Source of the DNA: an uncultured Collinsella sp.
Lineage (GTDB): Bacteria; Actinomycetota; Coriobacteriia; Coriobacteriales; Coriobacteriaceae
Length of the DNA stretch: 11,387 nucleotides
Assembly: GCA_905213265.1 (NCBI GenBank)
Contig: CAJMHR010000054.1
Span: 1-11,387, forward strand
Direction: 5' to 3'
Shown: piece by piece, positions 6,179 to 11,387 of the stretch
Numbering within the stretch: the stretch's first letter is position 1
Layout of the letters: each line of letters begins with the position of its first letter
The notes under the pieces: generated by a model
Told to the model about the DNA's origin: nothing
What the model saw: the letters and a program-made list of their open reading frames with translations, nothing else
The model's database searches: none
Position numbers and translations under genes: made by a program

Positions 6179-7306
6179 ATGGCCCCCGCTCAGGCAAGCC
6201 TGCTGGCCAAGCTCGACACCCAAGAGCGCGTGCGCGACTTTTTGACCAATGCCGTCGCCAGCGGTCGCGCATCGCACGCCTACCTGTTTTTGGGCGCGCC
6301 CGGCGCGGGCAAACTCGACGCCGCGTGGGCGCTCGCCCAAGCCTTCCTGTGCGAGCAGGATGGCTGCGGCTCATGCGACAGCTGCGTGCGCGTCGCCCGC
6401 CATACGCACCCCGACGTGCACTATTACACGCCCGAGAGCGCCACGGGCTACCTTATCGCCCAGACCCGCGAGCTGCTCGATGACGTGCCTCTGGCGCCCA
6501 TCCGTGCCAAGGCCAAGGTCTACATCATCGACCGTGCCGAGCAACTGCGCGCCAACACCGCCAACGCACTGCTCAAAACACTCGAGGAGCCGCCCGAGGG
6601 CGTTATGTTCATCCTGCTGGGCACCTCGGCAGACGTGATGTTGCCCACCATCGTGAGCCGCTGCCAGTGCGTGCCGTTTCGGCTGGTATCGCCCGCCGTC
6701 GCCGCGCACGCCGTGAGCCGTGCCACTGGTCAGGATATCGCGCGTTGTCGCATGGCCGTCGCCGTGGCGGGCAGCCCCACGCGCGGCATCGAGTTCCTTA
6801 AGAGTGCCGAGCGCCAGGACGCCCGCCGTCAGATGGTCCGTGCCATCGACTCACTCATTGCCGCCGACGAGGCCGACGTGCTCAGCCGCGCCAAGTCGCT
6901 CATCGTCGCCGTTAAGGCGCCGCTCGCCGAGGTCAAGTCCACGCAGGAAAAGGTGCTCGAGCAAAACGCCGACTACCTGTCGCGTGGAGCATTGAAGCAG
7001 CTTGAGGACCGCAATAAGCGCGAACTCAACGCGCGCGAGCGTTCGGGTATCATGGAAGCGCTGGCGAGCGCGCGGACGCTCATGCGCGACGTGCTGCTGA
7101 CGCTTCAGGATGAGGCGGCCGACGTCGTGAACGAGGATGTGCGCGACACGATCGGTCGGCTTGCCGCCGCGACCAATGTTGCGGGCGCCACCCGGGCGCT
7201 CGAGGCGGTCGCAACCGCCGAGCGCAACATCGCCAGAAACGTTACTCCCCAGCTGGCCATCGAGGTCATGCTGTTCGATATCAGGAAGGCACTGAAATGC
7301 CGTTAG
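6179..7306 (+). CDS. holB: DNA polymerase III delta-prime subunit
   Basis: Delta prime is part of the clamp loader that places the sliding clamp on primed DNA. The 375 residues show the AAA+ fold marks: the SHAYLFLGAPGAGK Walker A region (GAPGAGK, 39-45), a four-Cys zinc site (C58, C63, C66, C69), the segment ALLKTLEEPPE, and the SRC motif (160-162) of clamp-loader subunits. Walker A ends GK-Leu instead of GK-Thr/Ser, consistent with the family's frequent loss of ATPase function. The ATG at 6179 is preferred over an in-frame TTG at 6158, because AGGAGG (6164-6169) lies 9 nt before the ATG and inside the longer version. The C-terminal about 170 residues are charged helices that diverge from well-studied homologues. 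Its end overlaps the ricT start by 10 bp. Confidence 0.93.
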   Translation: MAPAQASLLAKLDTQERVRDFLTNAVASGRASHAYLFLGAPGAGKLDAAWALAQAFLCEQDGCGSCDSCVRVARHTHPDVHYYTPESATGYLIAQTRELLDDVPLAPIRAKAKVYIIDRAEQLRANTANALLKTLEEPPEGVMFILLGTSADVMLPTIVSRCQCVPFRLVSPAVAAHAVSRATGQDIARCRMAVAVAGSPTRGIEFLKSAERQDARRQMVRAIDSLIAADEADVLSRAKSLIVAVKAPLAEVKSTQEKVLEQNADYLSRGALKQLEDRNKRELNARERSGIMEALASARTLMRDVLLTLQDEAADVVNEDVRDTIGRLAAATNVAGATRALEAVATAERNIARNVTPQLAIEVMLFDIRKALKCR

Positions 7307-8997
7307 TCGTACCCGTTAAGTTTACCTACGCCTCGCGCGACCTGTGGTTCGATCCGCAGGATCTGGATATCCTCGAGGCCGATTATGCCATTTGCTCCAC
7401 CGAGCGCGGAACCGAGATCGGCCTGGTCACGGCAGACCCCTTCGAGGTGCCGCAGGACGAGATCGGCCAGCCGCTCAAGCCCGTGCTGCGCGTGGCGAGC
7501 GACATCGACCTGCAGCTTGCCGACGACCTGGCCATCCAGGGCGACGAGGCGATGGTCGATTTCCGCCGCCTGGTCAAAGAGCTCGACCTCGAGATGAAGC
7601 CGGTCGGCGTCGAGTACCTGTTTGGCGGCGAGAAGGCCGTGTTCTACTTTGCGGCCGAGGAGCGCGTCGATTTTCGCCAGCTCGTCAAGGACCTGTCCTC
7701 GACGCTGCACATCCGCGTCGACATGCGCCAGATCGGCGTGCGCGACGAGACCCGCCTGGTGGGCGGCTATGCCCAGTGCGGACAGGAGCTCTGCTGTACG
7801 CGCTTTGGCGGACAGTTTGAGCCCGTCTCGATTCGCATGGCAAAAGAGCAGGACCTGCCGCTCAACTCGTCCAAGATCAGCGGCGTTTGCGGCCGCCTGA
7901 TGTGCTGCCTGCGCTACGAGTTCGAGGCGTACAAGGACTTTAAGAGCCGTGCGCCCAAAAAGAAGACGCTCATCGATACGCCGCTCGGCAAGGCGCGTAT
8001 TCAGGAATATGACACGCCGCGTGAGCAGCTGGTGCTGCGCCTGGAGAACGGCAAGGTCTTTAAGGTCAACCTGGCCGATATGACGTGCTCGGAGGGCTGC
8101 AAAAAGAAGGCCGCCGAGCAGGGCTGCAACTGCCGCCCCGACTGCGTGACGCGCGACGTGCTCGAGCGCATCGAGTCGCCCGAGATGCGCCTGGCGCTCA
8201 TGGAGCTCGATCGCGAAAACGGCGTCGACGTGGGCGATGGCCTGTCGAGCGCCGACCGTCTTGCTGGCACGTCGATACCCAAGCGCCGTCGTCGCGATGC
8301 CGAATCCGATGCTCGCGCCGGTCAGGGTCAGGGCGAGGGCCGTGGCCGCGGAAAGGGCCGCGGTAAGGCCGAGACACCCGAGGCCGAGGGGGCGGCCGAT
8401 GGCCGTCGCCGCCGCAAGCGCGCGGGCTCGGGCGATGCTACCGAGGCTGCAGCCGCGGGCAAGAGCGCCTCTCGCGAGCGCGAGGTTCAGCAGCCCCAGC
8501 AGCAGAATCGCGGCGGTGGCATGAACCCCACACGTCGCCGCCGCCGTCATCTGTCGAGCGAGGAGCGCGAGGACGCCTTCCGCGCCGCAGCTGCTCGCGA
8601 GGCTGGTGCCGCTTCTAAGGGTGGTTCGGGTTCCGATACGCCTGCCGACAAGGGTGGCAAGTCACGTGGCGAGGAGGAGCGCGCGCCGCGTCCGCGCCGT
8701 CGCCATTCCTCGGGCGCGCAGCAGAAGCCCTCAGTGCCCTCCGTGGCCGATCAGGTCTCGGATGGCGAGGTCAAGGTCACGCGCCGTCGTCCCGGAGATG
8801 GCGGGGGAGCGGCTGCCAAGGCTTCGCGTGGCGCCGCTCGCGACGAGCGCGAGCCGCGCGAGGATCGCGGTGGCGAGGGCTCGGCCGACCAGGGTCAAAA
8901 GCGCCGTCGCCGTCGCCGTTCCCGCAAGCCGCGCCAGGATGGTGGCGAGGGCTCGATCCCGTCTTCGTCCGCACCACAACCGCCCGCCGGCGAATAA
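7297..8997 (+). CDS. ricT: RicT (YaaT)/PSP1-domain protein with a long arginine-rich tail
   Basis: RicT/YaaT belongs to the RicA-RicF-RicT (Y-complex) system that binds Fe-S clusters and assists RNase Y-dependent mRNA maturation, competence and sporulation in Bacillus. The first about 320 of 566 residues are the PSP1 region, with family cysteines C161-x4-C166-C167 (CGQELCC) and C198-x4-C203-C204 (CGRLMCC). A further Cys cluster follows: C264, C268, C277, C279 and C283. B. subtilis RicT is about 275 residues. The extra about 240 here are low-complexity, rich in Arg, Gly, Glu, Ala and Gln, with arginine patches near 330, 371, 414, 466, 497 and 536. The ATG at 7297 overlaps holB, with AGGAAGG (7283-7289) 7 nt upstream. 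The core function follows from the family. The RNA-binding role of the tail is inferred from composition. Confidence 0.9.
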   Translation: MPLVVPVKFTYASRDLWFDPQDLDILEADYAICSTERGTEIGLVTADPFEVPQDEIGQPLKPVLRVASDIDLQLADDLAIQGDEAMVDFRRLVKELDLEMKPVGVEYLFGGEKAVFYFAAEERVDFRQLVKDLSSTLHIRVDMRQIGVRDETRLVGGYAQCGQELCCTRFGGQFEPVSIRMAKEQDLPLNSSKISGVCGRLMCCLRYEFEAYKDFKSRAPKKKTLIDTPLGKARIQEYDTPREQLVLRLENGKVFKVNLADMTCSEGCKKKAAEQGCNCRPDCVTRDVLERIESPEMRLALMELDRENGVDVGDGLSSADRLAGTSIPKRRRRDAESDARAGQGQGEGRGRGKGRGKAETPEAEGAADGRRRRKRAGSGDATEAAAAGKSASREREVQQPQQQNRGGGMNPTRRRRRHLSSEEREDAFRAAAAREAGAASKGGSGSDTPADKGGKSRGEEERAPRPRRRHSSGAQQKPSVPSVADQVSDGEVKVTRRRPGDGGGAAAKASRGAARDEREPREDRGGEGSADQGQKRRRRRRSRKPRQDGGEGSIPSSSAPQPPAGE

Positions 8998-9002
8998 CGC
9001 CC

Positions 9003-9021
9003 GCGAGCGGATTTAGCTCGC
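9003..9021 (+). other. Small hairpin after ricT
   Basis: A 6-bp stem GCGAGC/GCTCGC (9003-9008 with 9016-9021) with a 7-nt loop lies 5 bp after the ricT stop. No T-tract follows, so it is at best a weak terminator. A second 6-bp hairpin, CCCCGA/TCGGGG (9026-9031 with 9037-9042), abuts the -10 box of the comF promoter candidate. Confidence 0.35.
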
Positions 9022-9022
9022 C

Positions 9023-9048
9023 TTGCCCCGAGCGCATCGGGGTATCAT
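9023..9048 (+). promoter_or_regulatory. Candidate comF promoter
   Basis: A -10-like TATCAT (9043-9048) is preceded by GGGG and has the phrase CGAGC upstream, as in the tmk promoter candidate. A TTGCCC lies 14 bp upstream, shorter than the ideal 17, so the -35 is uncertain. A transcript starting about 7 bp after the box would begin near 9055, just before the hairpin at 9061. Confidence 0.45.
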
Positions 9049-9060
9049 AGCGCCGAATCA

Positions 9061-9096
9061 ACAACCCTCCCTGCGACCGAACGTAGGGAGGGTTGT
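9061..9096 (+). promoter_or_regulatory. 5'-leader hairpin sequestering the comF ribosome binding site
   Basis: A perfect 12-bp stem (9061-9072 with 9085-9096) can be extended by a G-U and two G-C pairs (9073-9075 with 9082-9084), leaving a 6-nt loop. The right arm contains AGGGAGG (9085-9091), the only good Shine-Dalgarno sequence, 8 nt before the TTG start of comF. The left arm is its exact complement. It is not followed by a U-run (the sequence after it is GTCTTG), so a terminator is less likely than an RNA element controlling translation initiation. Confidence 0.6.
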
Positions 9097-9099
9097 GTC

Positions 9100-9906
9100 T
9101 TGAAGAGCCATCTGGACATATTGAGCCGTCTGCAGGGTGCCGGTGCCCTACCGTTTGCGGACGAATTGCTACCGTTTGCCGAGCGGGTGGCACGCGAGGC
9201 GCTCGAGACATTGTCGCCAACACGATGCGCCGGCTGCGAGCGCGCCGGTGCGCTTATTTGCCAAGACTGCCTGGCCGCGTTCACGCTCATCGACCCACGT
9301 CATAGCTGTACCCGATGCGGCGCCCCGTTTGGGGATTTGCTGTGCACTGAGTGTTCGGTCGAGGGCACGTCCTCGGCAATGGCAGAGGCGCTCGACCGCT
9401 GCCTGGCGTGCGCCGTCTATGCGCATCCGCTGCCGCGCATCATTAAAGCGTACAAGGATGCGGGCGAGCGACGTCTGGCTCCGTATCTGGCGGAGCTGGT
9501 CTACGACACCGCCCTGCATGCCCAGGTCGTAGCGCCCGATCGCTACGGAGGTGTGCTGTCCGGTGCGGATGCGGTGGTGTTTGTGCCTGCGACGGCGGCA
9601 GCGTTTCGGCGGCGTGGTTTTGATCATATGGAGGCTATCGCGCGTCCATTTTGCGAGCTGTCGGGTGTTCCCCTGCTCGATGCTCTCGTCAAGTACGGGC
9701 ATGGCGACCAGCGCGAACTCGGCCGTGAGGAGCGCCGCGAGCGTGCCCAAGGCATGTACGAGACGGTTGAGGACGTGCACGGCCGCCGCCTGCTGCTTAT
9801 CGATGACGTTATCACCACGGGCGCGACGATGGCCGCGGCTTCGGCGGAACTCAAGCGCGCCGGCGCCGCAGCAGTCGATGGCCTCGCTATCGCACGCGTT
9901 TGGTAG
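9100..9906 (+). CDS. comF: ComF-family phosphoribosyltransferase-like competence protein
   Basis: ComF proteins take part in natural transformation, assisting the DNA uptake and recombination machinery at the membrane. The 268-residue protein has the N-terminal zinc module (C43-x2-C46, C54-x2-C57, then C70-x2-C73 and C82-x2-C85) and a C-terminal PRTase domain with the PRPP-loop motif LLLIDDVITTGAT (231-243), including Asp235-Asp236. A 40-residue segment precedes the first CxxC. The start is TTG at 9100, chosen because AGGGAGG lies 8 nt upstream and because there is no in-frame ATG before the zinc module. That ribosome binding site is inside a strong hairpin. The next gene's start lies 10 bp after the comF stop. 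Family assignment is firm; the role in transformation in this organism is inferred. Confidence 0.92.
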   Translation: MKSHLDILSRLQGAGALPFADELLPFAERVAREALETLSPTRCAGCERAGALICQDCLAAFTLIDPRHSCTRCGAPFGDLLCTECSVEGTSSAMAEALDRCLACAVYAHPLPRIIKAYKDAGERRLAPYLAELVYDTALHAQVVAPDRYGGVLSGADAVVFVPATAAAFRRRGFDHMEAIARPFCELSGVPLLDALVKYGHGDQRELGREERRERAQGMYETVEDVHGRRLLLIDDVITTGATMAAASAELKRAGAAAVDGLAIARVW

Positions 9907-9916
9907 GGGTGATTTT

Positions 9917-11026
9917 GTGGCAGTAAAGATTGAGCGGTGCAACGAGCCGACAGGCGAACAGCTAGCGGCTTCCGTAATCCTAACAGGCGCCTCGGCGCTA
10001 CGCATGATGCGCGCCGAGCGCCGACAAATGGGTTACATCAGCTGGAGGGACCTCGATCCCGATGAAGAGCGCCGTGTGCTGCGCACGTCGTCGCCCTCGA
10101 CCGAGGACATCTATCTTCCCGACTTGGTGCGGATTGGGGCCGCAAGCGGCGAGGTGCAAGAAGATCTTTGCTTACTGGTGGGATCTGCGGCGCAGCGCCG
10201 CCGCATGCCTGGCGTGGGCTGGTCCGTGTGTTCCGGGTTGCCTGTCGGCTCGATTCTAGAGGTGGAGCCGGGCGTATACAGTCTATCTCCCGAGGCCCTT
10301 TGCATAGCCGTTGCACGCGAGGTCGGCTGCATCCAGGCATTTGCCCTGGCCCAGGAACTATGCTCTAAGATTTCACTTAGCGACCGCGGGAAGTATCTGC
10401 CTCCCTACACTTCGCCCGTTGCGAACAAACTTGCAAAGGACAAGGACCAACCGGCAGACGTGGGCTACTTTGAAGTCGAACCAGTACTGACGCCCGATCA
10501 TCTGGCAGATTACCTTGCGGTATGCAAGGGGAACGCGGCCAAACAATTGCAGCGTCTGTGTCCCTATCTTTCGGAAAACCTGCGCTCACCCATGGAGTGC
10601 ATCATGCTCGCTCTGTTTTCGCTTCCGTTTTCCTATGGCGGATTTGCCTGTGGTCCCTTTAAGACCGACTACAAGATTGAGTTCGATGACCGCGCGCAGG
10701 CAATCTCGGGGATGCCGCATGCAGTTTGCGATGCGTATCAGGAAGCAGCCCGGTTTGACCTGGAATACAACGGTGAGCTGGGCCATTCCTCTCGGAGGGG
10801 ACGTATCCATGATGAAAAGCGCAACACGGGCTTGATTACTATGGGAATCGAGGTCGCGACGGTCAACAACGAAATGCTCTGTGACATGGAAGCGATGGAA
10901 GCACTCGCATGGCGCATCCACCAGCGTATGGGTAAGCGATATCAGAATCGCGTAGAGGCTCGTCGAAAGAGGCAAGATGCTCTGCTGAATACGCTCCGAG
11001 CGTGCTTTGGGCTCAAACCAGCGTAA
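9917..11026 (+). CDS. AbiEi-like protein with C-terminal DUF559/PD-(D/E)XK-like nuclease fold (putative)
   Basis: No gene name is recognised. The 369 residues appear to combine two parts. Residues about 65-150 (LPDLVRIG ... AAQRRRMPGVGWSVCSG ... GVYSLSPEALCIAVARE) follow the order seen in actinobacterial AbiEi-like proteins: short strand, RRRPGV-type loop, then SPxRTLLDLA-type helix. Residues about 223-340 resemble the DUF559/Vsr-like endonuclease part: SPMECIMLALFSLP, then FDLEYNGELGH (280-290; Asp281, Glu283, Glu287) and D299-x2-R302-x9-IEVATV. The start is GTG at 9917, with AGGGG (9905-9909) overlapping the comF stop; reading further upstream would overlap comF. Third positions look less GC-rich than in ricT or holB, hinting at another history. 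It could be an orphan antitoxin or a solitary nuclease; no partner toxin is seen beside it. The fold assignments are by eye and moderate. Confidence 0.6.
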   Translation: MAVKIERCNEPTGEQLAASVILTGASALRMMRAERRQMGYISWRDLDPDEERRVLRTSSPSTEDIYLPDLVRIGAASGEVQEDLCLLVGSAAQRRRMPGVGWSVCSGLPVGSILEVEPGVYSLSPEALCIAVAREVGCIQAFALAQELCSKISLSDRGKYLPPYTSPVANKLAKDKDQPADVGYFEVEPVLTPDHLADYLAVCKGNAAKQLQRLCPYLSENLRSPMECIMLALFSLPFSYGGFACGPFKTDYKIEFDDRAQAISGMPHAVCDAYQEAARFDLEYNGELGHSSRRGRIHDEKRNTGLITMGIEVATVNNEMLCDMEAMEALAWRIHQRMGKRYQNRVEARRKRQDALLNTLRACFGLKPA

Positions 11027-11087
11027 AACTATGGCTTTATAGGGGGTCTGTTTATATGCTCTGTGCAAAAAACGGCAAATATGAGTA

Positions 11088-11108
11088 CTGTTACTAGATT
11101 AGTGACAG
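11088..11108. promoter_or_regulatory. Operator-like 21-bp dyad, left copy
   Basis: CTGTTACTA-N3-TAGTGACAG is a near-perfect palindrome (8 of 9 positions pair, the ninth is G-T). It overlaps the inner end of the left 33-nt arm. A matching dyad is at 11232-11252. Repressor and activator dimers often bind such spaced half-sites, but no regulator can be named. Confidence 0.45.
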
Positions 11109-11231
11109 CAAAAACAAAGAAACTTGGGCCGATAATCTGGATTCAGCGAAGAGATAATAAACGAATGTGGAATATCTTGGCGCCAAGCAGGCTGTGCGGA
11201 ACTCAAAAAGGGCTCGTGAGGCGGTAATACG

Positions 11232-11252
11232 CTGCTACTAAATTGGTAACAG
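11232..11252. promoter_or_regulatory. Operator-like 21-bp dyad, right copy
   Basis: CTGCTACTA-N3-TGGTAACAG has 7 of 9 Watson-Crick pairs and two G-T pairs. It overlaps the inner end of the right 33-nt arm, in mirror position to the left copy. The two share the consensus half-site CTGTTACTA. Confidence 0.42.
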
Positions 11253-11279
11253 TACTCATATTTGCCGTTTTTTGCACAC

Positions 11280-11299
11280 GGCACCCTGAGACGGGTGCC
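11280..11299 (+). terminator. Hairpin immediately after the inverted-repeat element
   Basis: A 7-bp stem GGCACCC/GGGTGCC (11280-11286 with 11293-11299) has a 6-nt loop and begins 2 bp after the right arm of the element. It abuts the stronger stem that follows. No T-tract of its own. Confidence 0.4.
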
Positions 11300-11333
11300 C
11301 CGGAGCTCCCCGTAGGGGAGCTCCGGGCTTCAT
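11300..11333 (+). terminator. Strong GC-rich hairpin, probable terminator
   Basis: A perfect 12-bp stem (11300-11311 with 11315-11326, core CCGGAGCTCCCC) with a 3-nt GTA loop is followed by CTTCATTTT, a modest T-rich stretch. It is the best candidate end for the comF/AbiEi-like transcript, about 270 bp after the last stop codon. It could equally serve a gene arriving from the right. Confidence 0.55.
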
Positions 11334-11338
11334 TTTAA

Positions 11339-11371
11339 AGGCTTTAGCCTGTGCGGGGCGCGCAGCGCGCC
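11339..11371. repeat. Two further small palindromes at the window end
   Basis: AGGC-TTTA-GCCT (11339-11350) and GGCGCGC-A-GCGCGCC (11357-11371) continue the hairpin series. The second has only one unpaired central base, so as RNA the loop would have to open by two pairs. Function unknown; the window ends 16 bp later. Confidence 0.4.
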
Positions 11372-11387
11372 GCATCAGAAACCACCC

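Larger units (their letters stand above)
11062..11278. repeat. 217-bp element bounded by perfect 33-nt inverted repeats
   Basis: Arms 11062-11094 and 11246-11278 are exact reverse complements (core AAAAAACGGCAAATATGAG). With imperfect matches the symmetry continues inward to about 11104 and 11236. The 151-nt interior carries no transposase. No target-site duplication is seen directly outside the arms. The layout resembles a small non-autonomous (MITE-like) element. It could also be a strong intergenic stem-loop or a pair of facing regulatory sites. Confidence 0.75.
11027..11387. other. Gene-free region with a 33-nt inverted-repeat element and a run of hairpins
   Basis: No convincing protein gene or tRNA is seen in these 361 bp. 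A 61-residue minus-strand ORF (11099-11284) begins inside the right inverted-repeat arm and lacks a ribosome binding site. The region contains, in order, an A/T-rich leader (11027-11061), a 217-bp element bounded by exact inverted repeats, and four hairpins (11280-11371). The stretch from about 11110 to 11230 has no recognisable motif except a 12-bp palindrome at 11176-11187. Confidence 0.75.

Noticed and set aside
7303..8550. A 415-residue minus-strand open frame opposite ricT
   Set aside because: It is a codon-bias shadow with no ribosome binding site or known motif; ricT has the conserved cysteine pairs.
9061..9096. The comF leader hairpin read as a ricT terminator
   Set aside because: No U-run follows the stem and a promoter-like box lies between ricT and the hairpin; not excluded, but the RBS-sequestering reading explains the position better.
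9551..11026. A longer 491-residue version of the last gene
   Set aside because: The first 122 residues overlap comF in another frame and are Arg/Cys-rich shadow; the GTG at 9917 with an RBS at the comF stop fits better.
11099..11284. A 61-residue minus-strand ORF at the right end
   Set aside because: It starts inside the inverted-repeat arm and spans the repeat interior, has no ribosome binding site, and shows no recognised domain; such ORFs arise from repeats.

Overview
The window is a GC-rich, gene-dense bacterial chromosome segment. It carries a partial tatC, hypA and hypB, a type IA topoisomerase, a membrane-anchored zinc-ribbon protein, tmk, holB, ricT (yaaT/PSP1), comF, and a last gene resembling AbiEi-like/DUF559 proteins. 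The RicT family, ComF, [NiFe]-hydrogenase maturation genes and short GC-rich palindromic intergenic repeats together point to an anaerobic gut actinobacterium of the Coriobacteriia, most likely Collinsella or a close relative. That placement rests on gene content and recalled family knowledge; no database search was run.

Layout. Bases 1-4086 form a rightward block: the end of tatC, hypA (6 bp after tatC), hypB (55 bp later) and a 870-residue topoisomerase. It ends at a strong 17-bp hairpin with a T-tract at 4114-4151. This is followed by a perfect 21-bp inverted repeat (4195-4252). A convergent gene, the zinc-ribbon membrane protein, runs leftward from 5254 to 4271. Its upstream region holds a TATAAT box and a second, unrelated perfect 23-bp inverted repeat (5323-5391). 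A new rightward operon begins near 5440: tmk, holB and ricT, with 1-bp spacing and a 10-bp overlap. Then comes a short intergenic region with a promoter-like box and a hairpin that buries the comF ribosome binding site, followed by comF and the AbiEi-like gene (369 aa). The last 361 bp hold no convincing gene. They contain a 217-bp element bounded by perfect 33-nt inverted repeats, then a run of hairpins to the end of the window.

How the genes fit together. TatC exports folded proteins, including hydrogenases in many anaerobes. HypA and HypB load nickel into [NiFe]-hydrogenase, so the first three genes are plausibly linked by hydrogenase biogenesis. tmk-holB-ricT is a conserved nucleotide-metabolism/replication/RNA-maturation cluster, known in Bacillus as tmk-yaaQ-yaaR-holB-yaaT; here yaaQ and yaaR are absent. 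comF belongs to the DNA-uptake pathway, and the nuclease-like gene downstream is translationally close to it.

The items most worth a second look are the comF 5' hairpin, the 33-nt inverted-repeat element with its two operator-like dyads, the AbiEi-like/nuclease-like gene after comF, the arginine-patch tail on RicT, and a shared GGG(G)TATMAT-type -10 box at several gene starts. No complete, clearly novel multi-gene system (defence island, CRISPR array or biosynthetic cluster) is visible.
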